From contig CM074145.1 of the NCBI GenBank assembly GCA_037178625.1, forward strand, positions 1,612,001-1,676,000: a stretch of DNA of 64,000 nucleotides, written 5' to 3'. The notes below the pieces were generated by a model that saw nothing but the letters and a program-made list of their open reading frames with translations, made no database searches and was not told the DNA's origin. The DNA is from Skeletonema tropicum (Eukaryota; Bacillariophyta; Thalassiosirophyceae; Thalassiosirales; Thalassiosiraceae). A program made the position numbers and the translations under genes. Below are positions 41,868-51,698 of this stretch, piece after piece (the stretch's first letter is position 1; each line of letters begins with the position of its first letter).

Positions 41868-42835
41868 CGCTTAAATCAGTCGATAGGCGAGAGCCACTGT
41901 TTCACAATTACTGATGAATTATAAATCGCCACCTCTTCAGTAGTTCGAGCTCTCCTTTATCGGCTCCATCAGGGCTGTGTCGTCACCGTTATTAAGTAGA
42001 GCGAAGGTTGTTCCTGAGTTATGTTCATCCATTCGATTTGAATGAGGTGCGAACGGGGCTGAACGCAGACGGTCGGATACTTTGTGAGAAAGGGAGACAC
42101 ATAATTTATGATGAATCGCCAGTCTCCTTTATCAATGTGAGAGACAACTACGGAATACGTAAATTTAGCGACATTATAGATGGGATCTAATGAAATGCTG
42201 AGCCCTTCTCCTTTCTCACTGCCTTTCTCTCAATTCTGATGAAAAGCATCTCAAGCTATGTATTGCTTGCAGTGCGTGAGTTCAGTCGGAAGCGAGGCAG
42301 CTTCATACCATCGGCCCCGCACGGCTGGCTTGAATCTTGATAGCATGAATGAAGTATGTATGAGAATTTGCGCATTAAATTAATCAACCTGTTATTGCCA
42401 GCGAAGAAAATGTTCCTTATGGACATTCAATTAGTACGATACGGCTGATATGAAATGCCATCTCCCAAGCTTTGCTACATCATATATTACTTGGGCTCGC
42501 AACTGGTAAGCACACAAGCCCGATGTCGACAGAACTAAACCTTGAGAGTTGATGAAACTATACATTGCAGTTAGTCGCTGTACCCGTGGCTGGAGGGATG
42601 CTACTCAGAGCACCTCAAGATATCCTGGTGCTGGTGTGTTAAAGCGGATTCATAAGACTCAACTGGAAATTTTCTCTCTTAGTTGACAATGCTACCAAGA
42701 AACACCTTCAAAACTAAAGGCTGAGAGCTATGCTGGCCTGACCTCTCAGAATCATCGAACGTGTGGAAAGACAGAATATCTCTAGAGAGGCAGACAACGA
42801 AAGATGTCATTAGTAAGACGGCTTAATCATCGTGA

Positions 42836-43711
42836 CTAGCTTGGCCAAATTGCAAGGAAGATATCAACAGCGTGAGTGATGCACCCTATCGTGCAAGCCC
42901 TCGTGGAATTTGTGAGACTGTCGACAACTGAGATAAAGAGTTCATAATATTGAGGATGAGGGGTGAAGCGTCTCGTCATTGCTCCAATATGATGATGATA
43001 GCCTGTGGTAGTATTGGTCAATGAGGAAGCAGTAGTCGAAGAAGAAGCCGTATCCTTGGTTGCCTGTGTCGATGATTGTGATGATGATTTATTATTATTC
43101 GTTGTTGTTGTTGGTCCATTAGTAGTAGTATATTGTTGATGCCACTTTTGTTGCAATTGTACATTTGTCAACGGTTGCATATTTTGTTGTTGTTGTTGTT
43201 GCCCACCATTAGTAGTATTGGGAGTAGTATACGGACCACCATGCCTCTCTCGAAACATTCGTTTGGTTTGTCTTCGTTCCTCATTTAATTGTCGATCTTT
43301 CTGAGCTGCCAATTGCAATTGACGGGATAGTTCATCGTTGCAGTAGTGATAATATTCATCGTTGGTGGTGGTTGGATAGTTTTTTTGGAGTTGGGAGGAT
43401 GATGATGAGCCGACGTTGGTGATTCTTCGTTGATGACTGTGATGAGGATTCTCCATGGTGGTTGTTTGATTCGCATGCATTTGATGATTTGACGGATCGC
43501 CGCCAACATGTTGTGCCGTTGATTTGTTGGCATTATTCTTTTTCCATCCCTTGAATAATCCTCGTTGCTTCTTTGGAGTATTATTCGCAGCGGCTCTCAT
43601 GGAGATTGGCGAGGTTGACGTTGTTCCACTCATATTTTTCAATTCAATTTTGTTGGTTTCCTCTGCCAATGATGCCGTGAGCGAGAGACTACAAGACTGT
43701 TGACCTATCAA
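42836..43711 (-). CDS. Array copy 9, chimeric ORF (291 aa, type 1 junction)
   Basis: Identical in protein sequence to copy 5, which lies exactly 7352 bp away. Confidence 0.55.
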   Translation of the reverse strand: MIGQQSCSLSLTASLAEETNKIELKNMSGTTSTSPISMRAAANNTPKKQRGLFKGWKKNNANKSTAQHVGGDPSNHQMHANQTTTMENPHHSHQRRITNVGSSSSSQLQKNYPTTTNDEYYHYCNDELSRQLQLAAQKDRQLNEERRQTKRMFRERHGGPYTTPNTTNGGQQQQQQNMQPLTNVQLQQKWHQQYTTTNGPTTTTNNNKSSSQSSTQATKDTASSSTTASSLTNTTTGYHHHIGAMTRRFTPHPQYYELFISVVDSLTNSTRACTIGCITHAVDIFLAIWPS

Positions 43712-44679
43712 CGCTTAAATCAGTCGATAGGCGAGAGCCACTGTTTCACAATTACTGATGAATTATAAATCGCCACCTCTTCAGTAGTTCGAGCTCTCCT
43801 TTATCGGCTCCATCAGGGCTGTGTCGTCACCGTTATTAAGTAGAGCGAAGGTTGTTCCTGAGTTATGTTCATCCATTCGATTTGAATGAGGTGCGAACGG
43901 GGCTGAACGCAGACGGTCGGATACTTTGTGAGAAAGGGAGACACATAATTTATGATGAATCGCCAGTCTCCTTTATCAATGTGAGAGACAACTACGGAAT
44001 ACGTAAATTTAGCGACATTATAGATGGGATCTAATGAAATGCTGAGCCCTTCTCCTTTCTCACTGCCTTTCTCTCAATTCTGATGAAAAGCATCTCAAGC
44101 TATGTATTGCTTGCAGTGCGTGAGTTCAGTCGGAAGCGAGGCAGCTTCATACCATCGGCCCCGCACGGCTGGCTTGAATCTTGATAGCATGAATGAAGTA
44201 TGTATGAGAATTTGCGCATTAAATTAATCAACCTGTTATTGCCAGCGAAGAAAATGTTCCTTATGGACATTCAATTAGTACGATACGGCTGATATGAAAT
44301 GCCATCTCCCAAGCTTTGCTACATCATATATTACTTGGGCTCGCAACTGGTAAGCACACAAGCCCGATGTCGACAGAACTAAACCTTGAGAGTTGATGAA
44401 ACTATACATTGCAGTTAGTCGCTGTACCCGTGGCTGGAGGGATGCTACTCAGAGCACCTCAAGATATCCTGGTGCTGGTGTGTTAAAGCGGATTCATAAG
44501 ACTCAACTGGAAATTTTCTCTCTTAGTTGACAATGCTACCAAGAAACACCTTCAAAACTAAAGGCTGAGAGCTATGCTGGCCTGACCTCTCAGAATCATC
44601 GAACGTGTGGAAAGACAGAATATCTCTAGAGAGGCAGACAACGAAAGATGTCATTAGTAAGACGGCTTAATCATCGTGA

Positions 44680-45636
44680 CTAGCTTGGCCAAATTGCAAG
44701 GAAGATATCAACAGCGTGAGTGATGCACCCTATCGTGCAAGCCCTCGTGGAATTTGTGAGACTGTCGACAACTGAGATAAAGAGTTCATAATATTGAGGA
44801 TGAGGGGTGAAGCGTCTCGTCATTGCTCCAATATGATGATGATAGCCTGTGGTAGTATTGGTCAATGAGGAAGCAGTAGTCGAAGAAGAAGCCGTATCCT
44901 TGGTTGCCTGTGTCGATGATTGTGATGATGATTTATTATTATTCGTTGTTGTTGTTGGTCCATTAGTAGTAGTATATTGTTGATGCCACTTTTGTTGCAA
45001 TTGTACATTTGTCAACGGTTGCATATTTTGTTGTTGTTGTTGTTGCCCACCATTAGTAGTATTGGGAGTAGTATACGGACCACCATGCCTCTCTCGAAAC
45101 ATTCGTTTGGTTTGTCTTCGTTCCTCATTTAATTGTCGATCTTTCTGAGCTGCCAATTGCAATTGACGGGATAGTTCATCGTTGCAGTAGTGATAATATT
45201 CATCGTTGGTGGTGGTTGGATAGTTTTTTTGGAGTTGGGAGGATGATGATGAGCCGACGTTGGTGATTCTTCGTTGATGACTGTGATGAATGGCTGGTGA
45301 GAATTGAGCTGCTGCTGCTGCTGCTGCTGATGGATTGTTGTTGGAACTGCGATTGGGCGTTTGATGATGAGGATTCTCCATGGTGGTTGTTTGATTCGCA
45401 TGCATTTGATGATTTGACGGATCGCCGCCAACATGTTGTGCCGTTGATTTGTTGGCATTATTCTTTTTCCATCCCTTGAATAATCCTCGTTGCTTCTTTG
45501 GAGTATTATTCGCAGCGGCTCTCATGGAGATTGGCGAGGTTGACGTTGTTCCACTCATATTTTTCAATTCAATTTTGTTGGTTTCCTCTGCCAATGATGC
45601 CGTGAGCGAGAGACTACAAGACTGTTGACCTATCAA
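44680..45636 (-). CDS. Array copy 10, chimeric ORF (318 aa, type 1 junction, 27-residue insert)
   Basis: Like copy 6 but with an in-frame 81-bp segment at about 45290-45370 that adds QTPNRSSNNNPS, seven Ala (a GCT/CTG triplet run) and QFSPAIH between two His-rich spots. It may be the older, longer state lost from the other units, or a private insertion. The type 1 junction and tail are normal. Confidence 0.55.
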   Translation of the reverse strand: MIGQQSCSLSLTASLAEETNKIELKNMSGTTSTSPISMRAAANNTPKKQRGLFKGWKKNNANKSTAQHVGGDPSNHQMHANQTTTMENPHHQTPNRSSNNNPSAAAAAAAQFSPAIHHSHQRRITNVGSSSSSQLQKNYPTTTNDEYYHYCNDELSRQLQLAAQKDRQLNEERRQTKRMFRERHGGPYTTPNTTNGGQQQQQQNMQPLTNVQLQQKWHQQYTTTNGPTTTTNNNKSSSQSSTQATKDTASSSTTASSLTNTTTGYHHHIGAMTRRFTPHPQYYELFISVVDSLTNSTRACTIGCITHAVDIFLAIWPS

Positions 45637-46606
45637 CGCTTAAATCAGTCGATAGGCGAGAGCCACTGTTTCACAATTACTGATGAATTATAAATCGCCA
45701 CCTCTTCAGTAGTTCGAGCTCTCCTTTATCGGCTCCATCAGGGCTGTGTCGTCACCGTTATTAAGTAGAGCGAAGGTTGTTCCTGAGTTATGTTCATCCA
45801 TTCGATTTGAATGAGGTGCGAACGGGGCTGAACGCAGACGGTCGGATACTTTGTGAGAAAGGGAGACACATAATTTATGATGAATCGCCAGTCTCCTTTA
45901 TCAATGTGAGAGACAACTACGGAATACGTAAATTTAGCGACATTATAGATGGGATCTAATGAAATGCTGAGCCCTTCTCCTTTCTCACTGCCTTTCTCTC
46001 AATTCTGATGAAAAGCATCTCAAGCTATGTATTGCTTGCAGTGCGTGAGTTCAGTCGGAAGCGAGGCAGCTTCATACCATCGGCCCCGCACGGCTGGCTT
46101 GAATCTTGATAGCATGAATGAAGTATGTATGAGAATTTGCGCATTAAATTAATCAACCTGTTATTGCCAGCGAAGAAAATGTTCCTTATGGACATTCAAT
46201 TAGTACGATACGGCTGATATGAAATGCCATCTCCCAAGCTTTGCTACATCATATATTACTTGGGCTCGCAACTGGTAAGCACACAAGCCCGATGTCGACA
46301 GAACTAAACCTTGAGAGTTGATGAAACTATACATTGCAGTTAGTCGCTGTACCCGTGGCTGGAGGGATGCTACTCAGAGCACCTCAAGATATCCTGGTGC
46401 TGGTGTGTTAAAGCGGATTCACAAGACTCAACTGGAAATTTTCTCTCTTAGTTGACAATGCTACCAAGAAACGCCTTCAAAACTAAAGGCTGAGAGCTAT
46501 ATGCTGGCCTGACCTCTCAGAATCATCGAACGTGTGGAAAGACAGAATATCTCTAGAGAGGCAGACAACGAAAGATGTCATTAGTAAGACGGCTTAATCA
46601 TCGTGA

Positions 46607-46795
46607 CTAGCTTGGCCAAATTGCAAGGAAGATATCAACAGCGTGAGTGATGCACCCTATCGTGCAAGCCCTCGTGGAATTTGTGAGACTGTCGACAACT
46701 GAGATAAAGAGTTCATAATATTGAGGATGAGGGGTGAAGCGTCTCGTCATTGGAAAGATTGGAGATGAGCGAGAAATCGATGAGGAAGCAGGCAT
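46607..46795 (-). pseudogene. Terminal remnant of the array (tail only)
   Basis: 62 codons: the 47-residue tail with a type 2 junction, then only 12 bp of the source-gene part (ATGAGGAAGCAG) before the sequence leaves the array. The N-terminal portion is absent, so the array ends within a unit. Confidence 0.75.
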
Positions 46796-46925
46796 TGGAT
46801 CTTGATAGCATGAATGAAGTATGTAGAGAATTTGCGCAATAAATTAATTGACCTGTTATTGCCAGCAAGAATCTTCCTTATGGATATTCAATTACGGCTG
46901 ATAAAATGCGATCGCCCATGGCTGC
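46796..46925. repeat. Diverged copy of the unit's middle segment at the array's right edge
   Basis: GGATCTTGATAGCATGAATG, then GAGAATTTGCGCAATAAATT, TGACCTGTTATTGCCAGC and TTATGGATATTCAATTACGG match the unit interior (for example 46100-46220) with about one difference in ten bases plus indels. It is an older duplicate, not part of the homogenised array. Confidence 0.8.
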
Positions 46926-47080
46926 ATTTGCTCACATTCCTTTTTAGAACTAAATGATTCTTTTTGTTATTTCTTTACAGCAACGACAGCTGATGTCTTC
47001 CGTACTACTTTTCGTGCTTGGTCTCAATGTTAAATGACAGATTCTATAGTAATGCTCATGCTCATGCGCATACTATTTTC

Positions 47081-47974
47081 CTAGTTGTCAAACGTATTCC
47101 AATTTACGAGTTCATCACAGAGCTTCTTGTGTCGCGGCCAATCGGCCTTTTGGCATTTACGAGAGCAATAGTTTGCGCCTCCGCATCGAGCACAGCTCAA
47201 CATGTTGCTTCGCTCGACTTCCCTGTTTGGTAGACTACACTGTGGATTGCAGCATGCTCCCATCTTTGTTATGGATTTGACTGCTTCATATTTTTCATCC
47301 AAGCAAGAGCAAGGGATACGCTTCCTCAAATACTTCACAAGAGTGTGCTCATCGCATTGGAACAACTCCGAAAATTTTGCCATGCAATCTGGCTTATCTT
47401 TTTCCCCACTAAAGAGTGCTGCGACGTCCTCAAAGTAACAAGCTATGGCAGCAAGAAACTGAGCTCTGCGCAACTTCCCCTTTAGGACTTCTTTTGTCCC
47501 ATTGAATAAAATGAGTGATACCACCTGATTCAACTTGGAGGGATCATACCACACGTCAGGATGTTCTTTTATGACAGTTTTGGTAGCTGAGCCGAGATTA
47601 TCTCCAAAGTTTATACGGATCTCTCTAATAAATACAGCAACAAAAGTTTCGGCGAACGCGATCACGTCATCTTCTGTTTTGACATACCCATGATAACATT
47701 CATTGCTTTGATGTCTTATCAATGATTTCACAATCTGATCTTCATCTCTTTCAGTTGCCGCAGCATCCAGCGCCTCCTTCTCGGCTGCAGCAAGCTTGAT
47801 TGCTTCCTCCAGTAGAGCTTCTTCCTCATCGGCATTGCTTTGAGAATCTTCAATCTTCAATCGCTCCATCTGCGCATCGAGCGTCCTCTCTTGCAGCCCC
47901 TCTTCCTTCCCACCCAACTTTTTCGCCGCCTTCTTGCCCTTGCCTCGACCCTTGCTCTTCTTCTTCGACGCCAT
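47081..47974 (-). CDS. MYND zinc-finger protein, intact paralog
   Basis: 297 residues, single exon, ATG 47974. N-terminus MASKKKSKGRGKGKKAAKKL is a probable nuclear-localisation tail. EEALLEEAIKLAAAEKEALD (residues ~50-70) is a conserved helix. The middle 130 residues match the gene at 3251-4135. The MYND finger occupies residues ~240-288: CCNPQC, CARC, NYCSRKCQKADW-x2-HKKLC, with all Cys/His zinc ligands of the C6HC type present. No SET domain is present, so it is not a SMYD methyltransferase; a protein-interaction role is likely. It is the reference copy for judging the three damaged relatives in this window. Confidence 0.88.
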   Translation of the reverse strand: MASKKKSKGRGKGKKAAKKLGGKEEGLQERTLDAQMERLKIEDSQSNADEEEALLEEAIKLAAAEKEALDAAATERDEDQIVKSLIRHQSNECYHGYVKTEDDVIAFAETFVAVFIREIRINFGDNLGSATKTVIKEHPDVWYDPSKLNQVVSLILFNGTKEVLKGKLRRAQFLAAIACYFEDVAALFSGEKDKPDCMAKFSELFQCDEHTLVKYLRKRIPCSCLDEKYEAVKSITKMGACCNPQCSLPNREVERSNMLSCARCGGANYCSRKCQKADWPRHKKLCDELVNWNTFDN

Positions 47975-49328
47975 GGTTTGAGAGGATATTTGCTAGCAGA
48001 GAAATATCAATATTGCACCGCGACGGCCGCTCTATCTGCATGCAGGATGCTCCGCTCTCAGCTTCGGCTTCGAGTTGGAGAAAGATCTGGCGGCGAATAA
48101 TACCGGCGAGGAAAGAAGTTTGATGGAATTGCTGAAAAATTACTATTTGTTGATGAATGACCAAGGCGCAGGTCCTTTACCGTCGCCGACCGCAGCAATA
48201 ATTTGTTGATTAGACTTCTCGCCGTGAGTGAAAGTGAAAGTTCCAAGTGCTAATACGTCTTGGTGAAGAAGTTTTTTGATTTTCATTTTGTCCCGTAAAT
48301 ACGTAAGTGCAATATTCTACTGGTATGTAACTCTGCATGTTGATGATGAACTGAACGAACTCTACGCAACTATACTGAGAGCAGCAGGCAGCAGGAATAT
48401 GCTCGCCTGGATGGAGGGCAAGGTACACTGTTCTTTTCTCATGTGAGATTGTTATGCTGTTGTTCCCACTGGCAGCTCCAGCTCTGCTCCCAATCATGCG
48501 TTGCTTTATCGAACACGTAAAACGAGAGACAGAGACTCTCTATCTCTAGGACTCTAGAGAGATAGAGGAACACAAATGAATGACGAAGATGGCAGGACGT
48601 CTCATCTCATAAAATATTAGAGATAAGATAAGACGATAAGCAAGAAAACTGAGAAAGCAGGCGTTCGTTTTAGAATTTGCTAAGAACCGAATAACAAGAA
48701 TCAATTATATGTGATAATTTGCACATTACATTCGAGTTCGAGTGCCAATGGTGAGCAGAGTTTACCACGATCCCTGGAGGTACGTAATCTCACTTTGCTG
48801 ATGGAAATAATAAGATACTTCTTTTCAGGAAGCTAGTACTTTGCTTGTTCTCAATTCAACATCAATCCCACATCGACATCAAAACGAGTGTTCAGCACAG
48901 CATGTCTTCTTCTATCGGGAAACAATCAATTTATAGTTTATACTATTATTATTGACCTCGGCCTAATCAGTTTCCTGCCTCACCAAAATTGGCCAAATCT
49001 CGTGCGATAGTGTTCAATGATGCAATGAGCTATCACCATATGTACTAAAACGTGCTACAACTTTTCTACGTACAAACCATAGGTAGCCGGTGTTTTTTTG
49101 GTTAGTGATTTTCACATAGAGTAGATAGATGCCGACACCCGTGAGACAGCAATACCCTTTCTATCGACTGTTCGCAATGGAATCACAGCATAATATTGGG
49201 CAGACTCTTCACTACCACCCTACTGAGAATCACACTGCTCGGACTCATTGAAATCGGGATAATATTGGCGTAGGTATGGGTGACTGCCCTTCGCGAGGTA
49301 AAACGAGGTCAGCGTAACAGTTAATTAT
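47975..49328. other. Intergenic, contains shared blocks
   Basis: No gene. 48393-48497 is repeated (diverged) at about 55926-56036, and 48727-48836 at about 52441-52545. Both partner blocks flank decayed MYND fragments. Confidence 0.55.
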
Positions 49329-50747
49329 TTAGATTCCTTTCGATGCCTTAGATAGTGTGTGTGCGTAACTTAAGGCAGTAGGCTGAGGAGTGGGAGAAGA
49401 ACTTGTGCACGATCCCAGGCTTTCAGTTTCTGAAAATCCAAAATCGCCTCCAATTGCTTCTTCATCACCGTACTTAAAGCTGTAGTAACCATACCCCTGA
49501 TAGCAGCAGTTCCCGTCGCCGAAAGAGTCCTGAAGTTATGCGCGCGCACAGAGAGTCGCAAAGTGGAGTGTTAGGAAAATGTCTACAAATATGTGGAGAA
49601 AATTCACCAAGTGCACTCACCTCGATAGTAAACTCATATTCTCCTTCTGGGACGCAATCCACTGCGACTTGGGTGGCGTGTCTTGAGGAGTAAGGACCAC
49701 CCGTCATGATGGGATCGGAAGAAGATCCGCATTTATTAGTCACTTTCCAAGTCGTTTCGCCGGGCCATTCGTCCGTGTGGATTATCACTTTCATTAATTT
49801 GTGTGAGGCTTGGCAAGTAGGACAAAAGTCTCCAGTAAATGCACATGCCGTCTCTTTGATCCAATCCGCGTAGTAACTCACACGAGTGAAAACTCCCGGA
49901 TAGTCCGGATAATTACATCTGTATCCCCAGGATACAATGCCTACCTGAACTGGATCACCTTCATCCGATGCAAGCATCATCGGCCCTCCAGAATCGCCAT
50001 GACATACACCAATACCATCGCCAGCTGCACACATCATGCCATCTGTGATGACTTCTTCCCCATCCTCAGAATACGCATCATTACATTGCTCATTCATCTG
50101 GTATTCGACTTCAGCTTCAAGAAGAATGTTACTCCGTTCTCCCTGATAAGAAGTTCTACCCCATCCGATCACACGCAGCCTGTCGCCAGCCTGACCTGGG
50201 ACGTTGTCATCCTCGTTAATTCTTGCATAGGTAATATTCTTCACTTCATTTGGTAGAATCATCAAAGCGATATCATTTTCCAAAGTATCATCATCGTAAC
50301 TGTGATGAACGATAATGTCTTCTCCACGCACGCCGCGGTTCAAAAGAATAGGTTCTACTCCACTGGTATTAGTAATGTCATGCATGTTGACGTTCACTCT
50401 ATACAGGTCAACTTGTCGGCTTGACATACAATGCGCTGCTGTGAGCACGATGCGTGGTGCGATGAGAGAGCCGCCGCAATACGGGGCATTAGAAGTTCTT
50501 CCCTTAGCTCCGGATGCCAGACCGGCCATGAAATCGACTGGACCTTCAGTTTCGGTACCGTTAACAATCTGCAGTGGTGGACCATGCCCCCCAGCGCTGT
50601 CTATGTTTGAGATTGTGACACCAGTCGGCAGGAGAGGAAATTCGTTCTTGCTTGGTTTCTTCGTGTCATGTTGACATCTACAGCGTCATTTCCGGAGGCA
50701 GCTGATGCAGAGATGCTGCCAAGAAGTAGGGTACAAAAGAGCATCAT
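49329..50747 (-). CDS. Secreted S1 serine protease with C-terminal DSFGDGNCC domain (one frame break)
   Basis: ATG at 50747 gives a signal peptide MMLFCTLLLGSISASAAS. A one-base frame break near 50660 separates it from the protease frame, which carries LQIVNGTETEGPVDFMAG (activation IVNG) and runs to 49621. Counting from the Met at 50529, His33 (LTAAHC), Asp86 (ENDIALM) and Ser180 (CHGDSGGP) form the S1 triad. The residue six before the Ser is Gly, not Asp, so trypsin specificity is not expected. A 91-nt intron (49620-49530) precedes exon 2 (49529-49329), which encodes EDSFGDGNCCYQGYGYYSF, a small Cys/Gly tail domain common in diatom secreted proteins (memory). Reading through the intron instead gives an unrelated end, so splicing is preferred. 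The frame break may be a base error or make the gene unsecreted. Confidence 0.75.
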
Positions 50748-51049
50748 GGCGAAATGTAGAAAGTGATCTACTAGTCAATAGAAGTAGAAGATATTGCTCA
50801 GGGGACCAGGTCTTTTCATGTGCCTTCTCCTAAATGAATCGCCGAATGAAACTTCCCTCCGATAGAATCCAATACCGTTCGTTTCTTTTAAATACTCAAA
50901 TTTTTGTGAACGTCGATCGCATCGAGCGATGCGATGACGATGACGAGGTCATTGCATTGACCAGCCATGAAATGACAATGAACTGTTAAGCGAAGACGAC
51001 TGAGGTATTCTATCCTTAACTTCTGCCTGCTGAGCCTTTCGCTTGGGAT

Positions 51050-51698
51050 TCATGTGCTATTATTGCAAAAGATAGCGGCAAAACAACCGTTCTGAATACG
51101 AGATTGATTATTGACATTGGTGCCGCACAACAACATATCTTGTGTTGAAAAAATGACGTCCCGTAGCTTCGGTGGAGGAAGAGGCAGCAGCATGAGAGAC
51201 TTCCTTTTCTTCGCCTTCATCGTCATGTTCACATCTACAGCGTCATTTACGGAGGCATCCGATGCAGAAATGCTGCTTAAATGAGAAGTAATCAGCTCCA
51301 GCTTTTCTGGTTGGTATGTACTTGAAGACTTTGCTTTGGAGGATCTTTTACTTCCCTTCGAGCCTCGGATATTCTTGGAGGCCTTTCCGTAGCTCATAGA
51401 CTACTTGTGCAGAGGAGGCAGAAATGGATGGACAGCCGGGATAGAAAGTGAGATTATATGCATGGGAATAGAGAATTATAGATGAGGAAACGGTGTGAGC
51501 TTGTTGTTTGTAATTCGTGCAGTGGTAAACGGCAGGCACATGATCGCTGCCGCCTCGAACTGAAAGGGAAAGGAGCATATGAAACTGGCGGCCGCCGGCG
51601 CGGAAAGATAAATAGTTAGGAGGAAGATTACTCACAGTCACAGTCACAGAGTCGGCGGCTGCACTGCCGATGATGATAATGGCGATAGCAAACTTCAT
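51050..51698 (-). pseudogene. Small secreted-protein gene or remnant sharing the protease signal region
   Basis: ATG 51698 begins a signal peptide MKFAIAIIIIGSAAADSVTV; a GTGAGT donor follows at 51635 and a TTTCAG acceptor at 51561-51560, after which the frame ends within 28 codons. Without splicing it is open for 116 codons to 51348. A third open piece (51397-51050) encodes KASKNIRGSKGSKRSSKAKS and then SSISASDASVNDAVDVNMT, which matches SISASAASGNDAVDVNMT of the protease just downstream. The segment is thus a duplicate of the protease 5' end, without a catalytic domain. Exon joins are uncertain. Confidence 0.45.

Larger units (their letters stand above)
26416..46795. repeat. Tandem array, 11 units of 1.83-1.93 kb
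   Basis: The segment 26416-28279 (5' end of the disordered-protein gene plus ~1.1 kb upstream DNA) is repeated head to tail. Junctions, at the end of CGTCTCGTCATTG, lie at 28279, 30111, 31955, 33797, 35629, 37473, 39317, 41149, 42981, 44825 and 46752. Two junction sequences exist: type 1 (GCTCCAATATGATGATGATA) and type 2 (GAAAGATTGGAGATGAGCGA), 12 bp different in length. Their order is 2-1-2-2-1-1-2-2-1-1-2. Units starting with type 1 are 1844 bp, those with type 2 1832 bp, plus a 10-bp duplication near 32785 and an 81-bp insertion near 45290. Inner units are almost identical; copy 0 and the last unit differ at several bases. Confidence 0.97.

Noticed and set aside
26416..46795. CRISPR array or rDNA-type array
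   Set aside because: Units are 1.8 kb, without short direct repeats and unique spacers, and no rRNA, 5S or snRNA sequence was recognised in the unit.
47850..48164. 104-codon minus-strand ORF upstream of the intact MYND gene
   Set aside because: It overlaps the MYND start in another frame, and the MYND frame is supported by three relatives.
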